A stretch of DNA of 64,000 bases from Hoylesella nanceiensis DSM 19126 = JCM 15639 (GCF_000379965.1 NZ_KB904327.1:707405-771404); one strand, 5' to 3'. Positions 1-9,879 are shown, counted from the stretch's first letter. Notes: generated by a model from the sequence alone, not told the origin. Numbers and translations are program-made.

Positions 1-66
1 TATTAATAATAGGTGGAAACCCAAACGATATGTTTTGAAATATTCTTTTAGTGCTTTATATATCAT
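1..66 (-). CDS. 5' end of a gene cut by the window edge, coupled to tamB
   Basis: An ATG overlaps the stop codon of the upstream tamB gene (TAATG arrangement, one shared base) and opens a frame of 22 codons that runs off the window edge. The visible residues begin MIYKALKEYFKTY and turn hydrophobic at the end, which would suit the start of an exported protein. In many Bacteroidetes tamB lies next to a BamA/TamA-type outer-membrane beta-barrel gene, so that is the likeliest identity, but nothing in these 22 residues proves it. The overlap implies translational coupling with tamB. Confidence 0.5.
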   Translation of the reverse strand, partial: MIYKALKEYFKTYRLGFHLLLI

Positions 67-3000
67 TATTTTACTTCTTTTGTTGGTTGAGTAACTGCGG
101 GAATACTATCATTCTCTACGACATTATTTTTCTTTTCCTTAGTTTTAAAACGGAAGATGTCTTGGAAATGTTGTAGTTTTCGTCTCCACAAGAAGCCCAC
201 TTCATATTCTCCAATATAACCATCAAGCCAATCATACGAGTCACGTTTATAGTAACCTTTAAGGTATTTATTTGAGTTAGGATTCAAACGATATTCTACA
301 GTGATGTTATCTAAGAAGGTATCTTTTGTACCTTCGACGTTTGTTCCACCCGAAGAGAAGCTTCCTCCGACAATCACATTTAATCTATTATCAAGGAATC
401 GTTTTGCAAACTTAACCGAATAATTGGTTCGTGTACTTCCCGAAGCATCATTACTATTATCCATATTGAAGCTCATATCAAAGGTTTTCAATGCACTTCC
501 TGTGATAGCATTAATCTGTGACTGCAAGAAAGAGTTTAAAGATGAACTCATTGAGAAGTTATTTGAGGCTCCACCATATAAGTATTGACCTGTGGTTAGC
601 ATTGTTACTGCAATCTTTCCACGCTCTTCTTTACTCATTGCTTGTAGCTGATTAGCGATATCTGTATCCTCTTGACAAGACACAATGAACTCTAATCCCA
701 TATTCTTTAGGGTGTTTGTCACCTTCACTCCACAATTAAATAGCACCGCTCTCTTAGCTCCTTCTTGAGTAGTAACAGTAGCTTTGTTTTGCTCTGTCGC
801 TGTAATTTGAATTGTTGGGTTCATTGCTTCTCCTTTAAATTCAACATAACTACCTTCATCAATGATAAAGGTTTTCAAAGGAATTACAGGCAAAGAATAT
901 TTCATTTCACCACTTCTAATAGTATAACGGCCATTTAATTGAATTTCATTTGCATTACTATATCTCATTCGAAGCTCTCCACCTCCAATCAAATCTACAT
1001 AGTTTGAATGGTCAGTATTGAGATCACAACGCACATGAGCATCATTATCTACATTGATTCTAAGATCCATTTCTAATCCATTTACAGTAGGTTTCTTCAC
1101 CACTTGACCTTTTTTCTCTCTAAAATCAACGAATGTTACGAGTCCTTCAAAGCGGTTATCGTTATTCAATGGAGAATCTAATAGGATGTAAGTCATACTT
1201 GTTGAACCTAATACATCTAACGTTCCTCGCATCTTTAATTGCGATAATGGACCTGCAACAGAACCTGCAAAGTTCACCCATGCCTTACCAAATGCAAGTG
1301 ATTTTCCATTATCTTCAGCATCTATCAATAGATAATTATTGGCTTTCATCTTTAGATTGAGCTTCATATTATCTAGATCTGAGAAATCAAAATAACCCGA
1401 AGTTAAGAGCGGTTCTTCGTTATGTGAATAGAAATTGAAATTCTCGAAGAGTAAATTACTTCCCACAATGCGTACTGGGTCATCGTCCATTTTAAGCTCA
1501 ATACCATAAGGAACACTTACAAGATAAGCGGAATCAAGATATACCTCACCATTTACATTTGGCTTATCAGGCGTTCCTTTCACTGCAAGAGTACCATCTG
1601 CATAACCCTTTAGACCTACTATCTGATCTGGAATAAATCCATTTACGATAGATAAAGGTGTGTGTTGCAAAGACAAGTTCACATCTAACGCATCTTTCTT
1701 GGTTGGATTATAAGAACCCTCTACAATTGCAATTTCTTGATTATCACGCATCAAGCGGCCATCAACAGCATGACTTCCATCTGACAAAGGCATATAAACT
1801 AGCTCTGTAGAAAGATTGCCCAAAGGACTATTTTCATAGACCATTCGATCTATTTTCATAGACGATGACACTGAAATAGATTTATCCTTTTTCATAAAAT
1901 GCAAGTCGCCATTCAGCATTCCCTGCATCTTTGGCATGAAAGGCATGATGCTTAACATCTGCGCAACATCAAAATCTTGAAGCGAAAGAGTTACGTCTTG
2001 CATTCCATCTTCACTTTCATTGTTGCTATATATGTGAATACCTGTTTTGTCTTTAGCCAACAATGCCACATCTGCATATATGGTTTGCGTATCAGATATA
2101 TAAACATAATTGCTGTCATTCACGGCAAATTCTTTATAACCAAGAATAACATTCTTATCTTTTATACTCGCTCTTACGCCCTTAGGTTCTATCTCTCCTT
2201 GCAAACCTAATGCCAAAGCAAGTTTGTTTTTAGAGTCATATAACTTCGTATTGAGCGTTAAATCTTTATTCAACACACTACCATCAAAGAGCGCATTAAA
2301 TACATATTGAGGGTTTCCAGGAGCATTTCGCACCTGAGCAGTGTACTTCAATTGGTTATCTTGCGACACCATATAAAATCGAACCGTATCGATTTGGTTA
2401 GCTTGCGCATAGATATCATATATTTCTGCACTACCATTTAAGCCCATAGAAGGCGATGCCTGCATATCAATATTGGCCGAACCAATCTTATAACCATAAC
2501 GTTTTAAGATTTTCATAAACATGTTATTCGGTCCTGTGGTAAGGTTGATATGTGCTAAAGGCAGCTTCTTTTGTATCTGAAGATAATCGAACTGCTTATT
2601 ACGGATCTGCTTTTGAACTATGGATGATAAAGCATTACCTTGTTTCAGTAGATATTTATAGCCTCCTTTTGCATTCAATTGTAACTGAAAATCGCCACAA
2701 GAAACATTTGCATAAGTAGAATCACGACGTGTTACAGCATTAAAAACAACGTGTTGAGGGTGATAATCTTTCGTACTATCACGTACAATAATATTATCTA
2801 CATCACCAAATGCCTTATAATTGTCTTTTAAATCGGTTGTTAATCCCACTCTACCTCTAAATCCAACAGTAAGAGGTTCATTCACAATACGAAGCTTATA
2901 CAAATCGGCTTTAGAGAGATTGCATACCGCTGTGGCATCAACCAATCGCTTACTCATCAACGCATCTGCATCGATTGTACCAAAAAGCAATTCGTTTTTA

Positions 3001-4700
3001 CTATCAACAAACACCTTTGCCCTACCATTTTTGATAGTTGCATTGGCTTTTACATTATTAAGTTTATAGTGATTATAAGCAAATTGTTCTATTGCCGCAC
3101 TGAGGTCTAAGCGTGTTTTAGGAGAAAATACATCGGTTCCACTTCCTTTAAAGGCTAGATTTCCGCTAAAAGGTTGAAGTCCTAAGCTTGGCATTAGGCG
3201 TTGCAATTGCAATTGATGTGCTTTAACTTGCGCATCATAGGTCATACTTTTGGTATCAACAAACGCCTTACCGCTGATTTGTCCCACTCCTTCCTTCACA
3301 TAAAAGGTGGTGTTATAGCGTGAACCATTTATCTTAACATGACTATCTAAGGTCATATTCTGAGGCATTCTCACAACGTTTGTAACCGAAGAAGGTAAGA
3401 AAGAGGTAATAAAGTCGAGATTATAACTATTGCCACTCAACACAATATCACCCACAAGGTTGTTGGGTTGATTTACATTTGCAAGGAAACCACTTGCTTT
3501 CAACTTGAAAGCTGACACCATTTGAGCATTTAATGAAGCAATAGTTACATGCTTCATATTACCTCGCACATTACCTGTTATAACCAAAGGATGGGTTGGA
3601 AAGCGTTGAATTGCTGCCGAGTTAGCAGGACCAAGATAGGCAATGAGGTCGGGTTTAGCAATACTTGCATTCAAAGCAAGATTCAACTTACCTGGATTAC
3701 GCTCATCAAAAGCATTTAAATCCATAGTCATTTGTGCCTTTAACTTTGAATATGGCGTCTCTAAAAAGAAGTTTGGAAGCTGCATGTGCATACTATCCAT
3801 TGCAAAAGAACCACCCGCACGTTGTATCTTTAAGCCACTTTTATCTTGTAAAGTGCAATAAATGATTTTTAGATTCAATTTCTCTGGGTTATAAGAAAAA
3901 GAATCTACACCTATTGCTATTTGTGATAATTGAAGATGATTATAGTCGAATCCTCTTTTAACTGTTTCAAAAGGACGATCGTATTTCACTGCACCTTCTT
4001 TCCAATCCAATTGTCTTACTGAATAGCTTTTACGCAAAAGATCGAACAAACCACCTATTACTTCAGCATCAGTTATTTGAGCTTTTACAAATAAACTATC
4101 GTGTGGCATACGCAATTGCACATTGGTTCGCTTCATCTTGAGGTTCAACAGCTTTATTTTCCACTCGTTTTTGGTTGTTGAAGTGTCGGGGGGGACACTG
4201 TCGTTCATATGCACTTTAACATTTGCATCTTCTAAAACAGCAGTGTTTATCAAGGCAAGTTTATTGCGAAGGTCTATTCCTTTACTTGAAATAAGCAAGT
4301 TTTTCACCACTCCACTCACTCTTGCTTCATCTACAAATGTGGTGGTATTAAAGTTTACTCCTTCGAGTTTAAGTTGCTCAACCTCTATATTTTCTTTTAA
4401 TAATGGCAGTAGTTCTACATCAACCAACATATTTTTAACATTGGCAACGGTATCTTTTCGTGTAGAAATACTATCGTTTTGCTGTAATACCTTTAGGTTT
4501 TCTACGCCTAAATGCAATGGGAATACTAGCTTAACACTCTCAACAGAGATGTCTAAGCCTGTTTTTTCAGATGCAACCTGCACCACTTTAGCTACTGCCC
4601 AACGCTGTACTGGTGGGCAATATAAAAGGATTGATAATATAAGAAATAGTGCGATGGGAGTTAATAATACAACCAACACCCAACGAATATATTTTTTCAT
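66..4700 (-). CDS. tamB: TamB-like translocation and assembly protein (DUF490)
   Basis: A 1544-residue protein with an N-terminal signal anchor (hydrophobic stretch about residues 5-30) followed by very long beta-rich sequence and a C-terminal TamB/DUF490 region (roughly 1090-1500). TamB-type proteins are anchored in the inner membrane and span the periplasm as a beta-taco groove that moves lipids or helps insert outer-membrane proteins together with a BamA-family partner. Length and architecture agree with Bacteroidetes members. The start is an ATG with a strongly basic then hydrophobic N terminus. Its stop overlaps the start of the next gene, so the two are probably one transcription unit. 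Precise substrate (phospholipid or protein) is not decided by the sequence. Confidence 0.9.
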   Translation of the reverse strand: MKKYIRWVLVVLLTPIALFLILSILLYCPPVQRWAVAKVVQVASEKTGLDISVESVKLVFPLHLGVENLKVLQQNDSISTRKDTVANVKNMLVDVELLPLLKENIEVEQLKLEGVNFNTTTFVDEARVSGVVKNLLISSKGIDLRNKLALINTAVLEDANVKVHMNDSVPPDTSTTKNEWKIKLLNLKMKRTNVQLRMPHDSLFVKAQITDAEVIGGLFDLLRKSYSVRQLDWKEGAVKYDRPFETVKRGFDYNHLQLSQIAIGVDSFSYNPEKLNLKIIYCTLQDKSGLKIQRAGGSFAMDSMHMQLPNFFLETPYSKLKAQMTMDLNAFDERNPGKLNLALNASIAKPDLIAYLGPANSAAIQRFPTHPLVITGNVRGNMKHVTIASLNAQMVSAFKLKASGFLANVNQPNNLVGDIVLSGNSYNLDFITSFLPSSVTNVVRMPQNMTLDSHVKINGSRYNTTFYVKEGVGQISGKAFVDTKSMTYDAQVKAHQLQLQRLMPSLGLQPFSGNLAFKGSGTDVFSPKTRLDLSAAIEQFAYNHYKLNNVKANATIKNGRAKVFVDSKNELLFGTIDADALMSKRLVDATAVCNLSKADLYKLRIVNEPLTVGFRGRVGLTTDLKDNYKAFGDVDNIIVRDSTKDYHPQHVVFNAVTRRDSTYANVSCGDFQLQLNAKGGYKYLLKQGNALSSIVQKQIRNKQFDYLQIQKKLPLAHINLTTGPNNMFMKILKRYGYKIGSANIDMQASPSMGLNGSAEIYDIYAQANQIDTVRFYMVSQDNQLKYTAQVRNAPGNPQYVFNALFDGSVLNKDLTLNTKLYDSKNKLALALGLQGEIEPKGVRASIKDKNVILGYKEFAVNDSNYVYISDTQTIYADVALLAKDKTGIHIYSNNESEDGMQDVTLSLQDFDVAQMLSIMPFMPKMQGMLNGDLHFMKKDKSISVSSSMKIDRMVYENSPLGNLSTELVYMPLSDGSHAVDGRLMRDNQEIAIVEGSYNPTKKDALDVNLSLQHTPLSIVNGFIPDQIVGLKGYADGTLAVKGTPDKPNVNGEVYLDSAYLVSVPYGIELKMDDDPVRIVGSNLLFENFNFYSHNEEPLLTSGYFDFSDLDNMKLNLKMKANNYLLIDAEDNGKSLAFGKAWVNFAGSVAGPLSQLKMRGTLDVLGSTSMTYILLDSPLNNDNRFEGLVTFVDFREKKGQVVKKPTVNGLEMDLRINVDNDAHVRCDLNTDHSNYVDLIGGGELRMRYSNANEIQLNGRYTIRSGEMKYSLPVIPLKTFIIDEGSYVEFKGEAMNPTIQITATEQNKATVTTQEGAKRAVLFNCGVKVTNTLKNMGLEFIVSCQEDTDIANQLQAMSKEERGKIAVTMLTTGQYLYGGASNNFSMSSSLNSFLQSQINAITGSALKTFDMSFNMDNSNDASGSTRTNYSVKFAKRFLDNRLNVIVGGSFSSGGTNVEGTKDTFLDNITVEYRLNPNSNKYLKGYYKRDSYDWLDGYIGEYEVGFLWRRKLQHFQDIFRFKTKEKKNNVVENDSIPAVTQPTKEVK

Positions 4701-4829
4701 AATAGAATTTCAAAAATAGTTCTGCGCTAGGTCATAGCGAATTTAACTGCAAAGTAAGCTATTTTTTCTGAATTCTGCTATAAAATTATATCTTATTTTT
4801 CATTTCTCACCTATTTATATATAAAGAAA

Positions 4830-4873
4830 AACTCCTTTTACTTCTATCGTTTATTATAGAAATAAAAGGAGTT
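4830..4873 (-). terminator. Rho-independent terminator of the fimbrillin-like gene
   Basis: Arms AACTCCTTTTA and TAAAAGGAGTT are perfect complements, with an inner TTCTAT/ATAGAA pairing. On the minus strand the hairpin starts about 20 bases after the stop codon of the fimbrillin-like gene and is followed by TTTTTC. Confidence 0.85.
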
Positions 4874-4894
4874 CTATTTATAAAGATCAAAAAA

Positions 4895-6565
4895 TTACTT
4901 GTAAGTAATAAATGCTCTTACTTGTGTTCCTGTGAAAGAATTATTACTTGTTTTCTTTCCTTTTGAGGCACTACCAAAAGTGAATCCACTACTATTTGCT
5001 GTTACAGTCCAAGCATTTGCAATTCCAGGATTTTGCTGTTCATCAGAAGTCCAATACCAAGTCTCTAGTGGTGTTCCGCCAGCTTGTGTAAAAGCAGCAC
5101 GCACGATACTATAAGTCCAACTATAGTTCTTGCCCATTGCATTTGTAACAACAGATTCATTTTGATTGCTTAATGATGTAAGTGCCACTTTCCATTGGCC
5201 CACACTAGGTAAGAACCACTTCTTACCTGCAACTCCAGAAGTATAATGTCCTGCTGCATAAAAAGCTGGATAAAGTGATTGAGCATCTCCTTTTACTACC
5301 TTTTCATAAGTACTTCCCAAGCTTGATGATAGGTCCCAAGTTTGTGAAGAACCAGTGTATTGATTGATAGCCTGACCTAAACCTGTGTTACTATTTGCAT
5401 AAATGTATGATGTTTTCTTTCCTCTTGGTAATTCATTCCATGTATAATTTGCACCATTTCCTGCACTTTTCAATGCGATTGCTAAACCTCTAGACTCATC
5501 TACAACGATAGCTACAGGGTTCTTTGTGATATTCGCAAGAAGAGTACCTGTTGTTCCATCGCTGAAAAGATAGGTCTTCTTATAGTATAATTTCACTTTA
5601 AAGATATAAGAATCACCTGCAGCGAAAGTAATTGCAGAGCTAAAGCTTAAAGGAATTGATACATTTGAAAGATTCTTTTCATATAAGCTACCACTATTGA
5701 TCTTAACATTTAAATCAGAAGGTGTTGCACCTGGATAGGTGTAAGCATAAGTATTAGCAGTTCCATACCATGTATAGCCCGATTCTATACCTGACTCTAA
5801 TTGTCCGTTAAGAGTGTTTGACGCACTATAAGATGCATTATCGTGAGTATAAGCTTTTGTTGCTGGATCGTAATAAACCTTGCTTGGCTTTGTTGTTCCA
5901 GTCTTAGAAACAACAGAGAAGCTTGTTGTTCCGTTGAATGGAGCCCATGTTTGGAACTTCACTTTAAAGCGTGCACCAAGACGTTTCATTGCAAAGCTTA
6001 CTGTTTGCTTACGTCCAGTACCAATAGTTTCTGTTTGTGTTGCCATCATTGCAGACTCGGGTTTGCTACTAACAAACTTACCACCAGAATATGATACATC
6101 ATCATTATGAGCAACAAAATCATAATTTCCAGCATCAAGTAACATATAACCTTGTGATCCTGAAGCTGCAGTAAATCTACCGCCAGAGAACTTTCCTTTG
6201 ATAGAAGCTTTCAAAACTCCTGATTGGAAAGCATAAATAGTATAGTTTGAGTTGCTAATTGCTCTTGTTGCTTGTGCTTTAGTAACTTGTTCTTTCTCTG
6301 CTTCTACAACAGCTTCGATACCATTACCTAAATCAACAATTTTGCTCTTAACTGCTGATTGTACACCACGAGTTGCTACTTCTTTATCTGCTCCGAAATC
6401 TTCTGCAGTAAAGTTAAATACAACTCCTTTATCACTATCACCTGAAGCACTTCCATTTGAATTTGAACCGTTATCTAAAACGTCGCTATTGTTACTGCTA
6501 CATGAGCACAATAGGCCAAATGCAAGCGCAAAAAGAGTGCGGAATGTCATTCTTTTTTTATTCAT
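4895..6565 (-). CDS. Fimbrillin-like lipoprotein with C-terminal Lcl/DUF1566-type domain
   Basis: A 556-residue exported lipoprotein. The signal peptide ends in a lipobox-like LCSC with the lipidated Cys at residue 22, followed by a Ser/Asn/Gly-rich linker. Residues about 50-370 resemble the fimbrillin/Mfa-like fold (VVFNFTAEDFG start, a YMLLDAGNYDFVAHN segment, then beta-rich sequence). Residues about 440-556 resemble the Lcl_C/DUF1566 type (KKWFLPSVGQW, ETWYWTSDEQ, a closing VRAFITYK). Such proteins are subunits or tips of Bacteroidales surface fimbriae or related adhesins; a C-terminal Lcl-like domain is more typical of tip or accessory subunits than of the main stalk subunit. It stands alone with its own promoter and terminator, with no second fimbrial gene nearby. 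Family call is by pattern; exact fimbrial class is not certain. Confidence 0.75.
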   Translation of the reverse strand: MNKKRMTFRTLFALAFGLLCSCSSNNSDVLDNGSNSNGSASGDSDKGVVFNFTAEDFGADKEVATRGVQSAVKSKIVDLGNGIEAVVEAEKEQVTKAQATRAISNSNYTIYAFQSGVLKASIKGKFSGGRFTAASGSQGYMLLDAGNYDFVAHNDDVSYSGGKFVSSKPESAMMATQTETIGTGRKQTVSFAMKRLGARFKVKFQTWAPFNGTTSFSVVSKTGTTKPSKVYYDPATKAYTHDNASYSASNTLNGQLESGIESGYTWYGTANTYAYTYPGATPSDLNVKINSGSLYEKNLSNVSIPLSFSSAITFAAGDSYIFKVKLYYKKTYLFSDGTTGTLLANITKNPVAIVVDESRGLAIALKSAGNGANYTWNELPRGKKTSYIYANSNTGLGQAINQYTGSSQTWDLSSSLGSTYEKVVKGDAQSLYPAFYAAGHYTSGVAGKKWFLPSVGQWKVALTSLSNQNESVVTNAMGKNYSWTYSIVRAAFTQAGGTPLETWYWTSDEQQNPGIANAWTVTANSSGFTFGSASKGKKTSNNSFTGTQVRAFITYK

Positions 6566-6749
6566 TGTTGTCTAAAAATTTATTTTTTACTACTGTTAAA
6601 TCTTTTTTACAGTACTACATAGTTTTCTTTTATTGATTATTTCTTATGTATACTAAATCTAAAAACTATAAAAATTTTAACGGTTTTCACCTAACTTTAT
6701 TATCCTAATCATTTCAGTTCTTCTTCATTATCTATACAATAAGAGATTG

Positions 6750-6780
6750 CAAAACTACACATTTATCTTGTAACAACAAA
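6750..6780 (-). promoter_or_regulatory. Bacteroidetes-type promoter of the fimbrillin-like gene
   Basis: On the minus strand TTTG (6777-6780) is followed after 19 bases by TAGTTTTG (6750-6757), an exact match to the TTTG / TAnnTTTG consensus of the primary sigma factor in Bacteroidetes. Transcription would start near 6743, leaving a 5' leader of about 175 bases before the ATG at 6565. Confidence 0.65.
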
Positions 6781-6951
6781 ATTTTAGATGTATTTAGATG
6801 ATAAAAGTCAATCTAAATACACTAATCAATGATATAGATTAATTATTTTCACTTTCTTAAGTAATTTAAAAGCATCTTTTTTCAATGCTTTCTATAACTA
6901 TTTATAGTATAGTATGAAAAGAATACCACTTTATATCTACCTTTAAGCTCC

Positions 6952-7061
6952 AATAATATCCCATCCTAATAGCAATGTTTATTCGCCTCATTTTCTATGC
7001 TTTTAACATCTAAACACATCGCTATTGTAATGTAATAGCAATACTTTTAAAACAATACTAT
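6952..7061. repeat. 22-bp periodic palindromic array, copy 1 (five units)
   Basis: Five consecutive 22-base units (starts at 6952, 6974, 6996, 7018 and 7040) share the framework of a left half like AATGCTTTTA and a right half like TAATAGC, with a few variable bases between. The fourth unit has GCTATT and AATAGC facing each other, so it can form a hairpin. Units are diverged but the period is exact. The array lies in the 711-base gap between the Cys-rich small gene and the fimbrillin-like gene; the rest of that gap holds only the promoter described separately and no recognisable gene. Confidence 0.7.
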
Positions 7062-7276
7062 ATAACAATCAGTAAATAAATGCTTTAACATCAAAAGATA
7101 CAGGCACAAAGAATAAGCCCTGAATCGATAAGAGACAGAGAAAAATGAGATAAAATCAAAGTGAGAGTAGGATTTTACTAAGATATCAACTACATTAAAC
7201 TAAAAGATTATGAAGTTGATTTCATCATTCTAAACAAACACCTTTTGAGAAGAAAAAGAATAAAAAAGGATTCTGA

Positions 7277-7519
7277 TTAATAGCACTTTTTGCAAGGACG
7301 TCGTCCTTTTGCACGTGCTTGCGCCTCTGTTAACGACACGATTGAACCCGAACAACGACTTAAGCCACTACAATTGGTGGTGGCATGAAATACTTGCGCT
7401 TTGGGACCTGTACATATATAAACCTTTGTTGCTTGCGCTTTGATGACAGGTTTATGGTGAACTTGAAACCAAGGAGTAGTTAACAATAGAGCCAATGGAA
7501 TACTTTTGAGTAGTAGCAT
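7277..7519 (-). CDS. Small exported Cys-rich protein, function unknown
   Basis: An 80-residue protein when started at the ATG at 7519. This start gives a clean hydrophobic signal segment (MLLLKSIPLALLL), whereas the longer frame to 7588 needs a GTG start and adds an unconvincing extension. The mature part carries VYICTGPKA, then TTNCSGLSRCSG, and ends PCKKCY, giving four or five cysteines arranged like a small metal-binding or disulfide-bonded module. Similar short exported proteins with a VYxCxGxxAxxYHxxxxC pattern are common in Bacteroidales and their role is unknown to me. It follows the pseudouridine synthase gene by 76 bases on the same strand and may be co-transcribed. Confidence 0.7.
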   Translation of the reverse strand: MLLLKSIPLALLLTTPWFQVHHKPVIKAQATKVYICTGPKAQVFHATTNCSGLSRCSGSIVSLTEAQARAKGRRPCKKCY

Positions 7520-7595
7520 AGTTTTATTTGATAAATAAGTAATTATAAAAGCAAAGGTATGTGTTAGTGTTTTATACTGAAGGGGCACCGCCCTT

Positions 7596-8264
7596 TTATG
7601 GTGCTATCGCCCTCCATAGGTTATCATCAGGCAAAGGAGCCTCTACAACGATAGGTTCTTTAGATACGGGATGAATAAATTCTATTCGACGTGCTAATAG
7701 AGAAATACTTGCATCTGGATTGCTTCTAGGTGCACCATACTTAAGATCTCCTTTAATAACACAGCCCATATGCGCCAATTGGCAACGTATTTGATGATGT
7801 CTTCCTGTGAGAAGAGCCACCTCTAACAAGGCATATCGCTCACTTTTAGAAATAAGTTGGTAGTTAAGAATAGCCTTCTTACTATTAGGTTTCTCTTTAT
7901 CGTAAGCGTAACTCTTGTTTTGTTTCTCGTTACGAACTAACCAATTAACAAGCGTTCCTTGCTCTTCTTTAGGCATATTGGCTGTTATTGCCCAATAGGT
8001 TTTATGCACTTCGCCCTTACTAAACATCGTATTAAGACGTGACAAGGCTTTTGAGGTTTTAGCAAAGACCACTATTCCAGCTACAGGACGATCTAAACGA
8101 TGCACCACTCCTACAAAAACATTGCCTGGCTTAGCATACTTTTCTTTAATATAAGCCTTAACAATATCGCTTAAGGGGGTATCACCTGTCTTGTCGCCTT
8201 GCACAATTTCACCACTAGATTTGTGCACAATAATAATGTGATTGTCTTCGTAAAGAACCTGCAT
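7596..8264 (-). CDS. RluA-family pseudouridine synthase
   Basis: A 222-residue protein starting at the ATG at 8264 (MQVLYEDNHIIIVHKSSG); the upstream extension to 8291 requires a TTG and is not needed. It carries the RluA signature VVHRLDRPVAG, where the Asp is the catalytic nucleophile that isomerises uridine in rRNA or tRNA, and later LLTGRHHQIRCQLAHMG, the family's C-terminal motif. No S4 domain is present, as in the short single-domain RluA members. The RNA target cannot be told from the sequence. Its gene lies just upstream of the small Cys-rich gene. Confidence 0.9.
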   Translation of the reverse strand: MQVLYEDNHIIIVHKSSGEIVQGDKTGDTPLSDIVKAYIKEKYAKPGNVFVGVVHRLDRPVAGIVVFAKTSKALSRLNTMFSKGEVHKTYWAITANMPKEEQGTLVNWLVRNEKQNKSYAYDKEKPNSKKAILNYQLISKSERYALLEVALLTGRHHQIRCQLAHMGCVIKGDLKYGAPRSNPDASISLLARRIEFIHPVSKEPIVVEAPLPDDNLWRAIAP

Positions 8265-8364
8265 AAAATGCTTCTTTGAGTTAAATAACAACGTATTAAG
8301 ATACTACTCCATTCCACTTGCAAGTAAAAAGGAGCATTATTGATTTGAAAGAATGGTATAAAAA

Positions 8365-8441
8365 CAAAGTGAATTATTAACGCTTACTATCTTAGTTGCT
8401 CCCGAGAGGAGTAGATTTGCAAGTATTAAGAATTCACTTTG
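8365..8441 (-). terminator. Long hairpin terminator after fabG
   Basis: Outer arms CAAAGTGAATT (8365-8375) and AATTCACTTTG (8431-8441) are perfect complements, with further inner pairing including CTCC/GGAG. On the minus strand it begins 13 bases after the fabG stop and is followed by TTTTTAT. Confidence 0.75.
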
Positions 8442-8454
8442 CTGATTATTATCA

Positions 8455-9201
8455 TTACATATTCATGCCACCATCAACCTGAATCACTTGTCCGCTGATG
8501 TAACTAGACATGTCTGAAGCCAAGAATAGAGCACAAGAAGCGATATCTTCTACTGTACCACCACGGCGAAGAGGTATCTTGCTTGTCCATTCTTTACGTA
8601 CTTCGTCGCTCAATGCTTGTGTCATTGCAGTGTCGATGAAGCCTGGAGCAATTGCATTTGCACGCACTCCCTTAGGTCCCATCTCTTGAGCTACACTCTT
8701 AGCAAGTGCAATCATAGCTGCTTTTGATGCTGCATAGTTTGCTTGTCCTGCATTACCATGCACACCAACAACGCTTGCCATGTTGATGATTGAACCACCA
8801 CGTTGACGCATCATGATTGGAGTACAAGCATGAATGAAGTTAAATGCACTCTTAAGATTCACGCCAATAACGGCATCCCATTGTGCTTCTGTCATACGAA
8901 GCATTAATCCGTCTTTTGTGATTCCTGCATTATTAACCAAAATATCGATTGAACCAAATTCTTCTTTCACTTGATTTACAACCTGAGCAGATTGTTCAAA
9001 ATCGGCAGCATTGCTAGCATAACCCTTAGCTTTTACGCCTAATGCAAGAAGTTCTTCTTCGGTTTGTTTACCATTTTCATCTATTACAAGGTCTGTAAAC
9101 GCTACATTTGCGCCTTCTGCGGCAAACTTTAAAGCTATTGCCTTACCAATACCACGAGCTGCTCCTGTTACTAAAGCAGTCTTACCTGTTAATAATCCCA
9201 T
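8455..9201 (-). CDS. fabG: 3-oxoacyl-[acyl-carrier-protein] reductase
   Basis: A 248-residue short-chain dehydrogenase that uses NADPH to reduce 3-oxoacyl-ACP in fatty acid elongation. It shows the Rossmann motif TGAARGIG near residue 12, the NNAG motif near residue 90, the catalytic Ser-Tyr-Lys set (NMASVVG, then ANYAASKAAM) and the closing SSYISGQVIQVDGGMNM typical of FabG. The ATG start and length match the family. It lies downstream of a TetR-type regulator on the same strand, about 80 bases apart, and has a strong terminator of its own, so the two probably form a short operon. Confidence 0.93.
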   Translation of the reverse strand: MGLLTGKTALVTGAARGIGKAIALKFAAEGANVAFTDLVIDENGKQTEEELLALGVKAKGYASNAADFEQSAQVVNQVKEEFGSIDILVNNAGITKDGLMLRMTEAQWDAVIGVNLKSAFNFIHACTPIMMRQRGGSIINMASVVGVHGNAGQANYAASKAAMIALAKSVAQEMGPKGVRANAIAPGFIDTAMTQALSDEVRKEWTSKIPLRRGGTVEDIASCALFLASDMSSYISGQVIQVDGGMNM

Positions 9202-9282
9202 GTTTTGATGTTGTTTATTATTAATACTATTATATGTTCTTTATTAAAGAATCAATATTGTTTATTTATTAATTAGCTTGAT

Positions 9283-9879
9283 TTAAAGAATTAATCCCGA
9301 CTTACCCAAGGCTCCATACACTACCTTAGCAACCAAAGGCTTACTGCTTTCGGCTGTTAATCCATGACCTAATCGCCCGTAAATGAAGGGCACCTCAAGT
9401 CCTTTAATACAATAATGAGTGATGTCTGCCACAAGTTCTACGTTTTCAATATCGAACTCTCCTTCGGCTTTTCCTTCGGCATAAACCTTTCGAAATAATT
9501 CTATTTCGTCTTCATCAAATTTCTTTCGAACCTTTTCTACCATCCAAATATTTCGAAAGAACTCTGCTCTAAGATTTCCATTGCGCACAACTGTCTCTTT
9601 AATCATACTTAAGTGTGTGTAGATAAGCTCAATAATCTTATCTTGAGGACGCATTTTCATTGCTGCCACCTCATCTAATCGGTCAGATAAACGCTCTAAC
9701 TCTGATTCGATAACAGCGTAGTAAACATCGTCTTTCTTACTAAAATAAGTGTAAAGAGTGCGTCGCCCTTTTCCAGAAGCAACTGCAATATCATTCATTG
9801 TGGTGTTGGCTATACCGTTTTTAGCAAACAGCTGTCGGGCAACATCAACCAATTTTTGCCGTGTTTTAGATATTGACAT
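9283..9879 (-). CDS. TetR/AcrR-family transcriptional regulator
   Basis: A 198-residue protein from the ATG at 9879 (MSISKTRQKLVDVARQLF); the longer frame to 9912 needs GTG. The N-terminal TetR DNA-binding domain (about residues 5-55) has the usual NGIANTTMNDIAVASG and TLYTYFSKKDDVY segments. The C-terminal ligand-binding part is variable. The gene precedes fabG on the same strand, so it may control its own operon and hence fatty acid synthesis, in the manner of FabR/FadR-like TetR proteins; this is inference from position only. Confidence 0.88.
   Translation of the reverse strand: MSISKTRQKLVDVARQLFAKNGIANTTMNDIAVASGKGRRTLYTYFSKKDDVYYAVIESELERLSDRLDEVAAMKMRPQDKIIELIYTHLSMIKETVVRNGNLRAEFFRNIWMVEKVRKKFDEDEIELFRKVYAEGKAEGEFDIENVELVADITHYCIKGLEVPFIYGRLGHGLTAESSKPLVAKVVYGALGKSGLIL

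Noticed and set aside
4123-4719. 198-codon open frame on the plus strand
   Set aside because: It lies opposite the N-terminal part of tamB and has no family features; it is a shadow frame of the long gene.
6952-7061. CRISPR array for the 22-bp periodic units here and at the other five sites
   Set aside because: Units are contiguous with no unique spacers, are too short and too diverged, and no cas gene is in the window.
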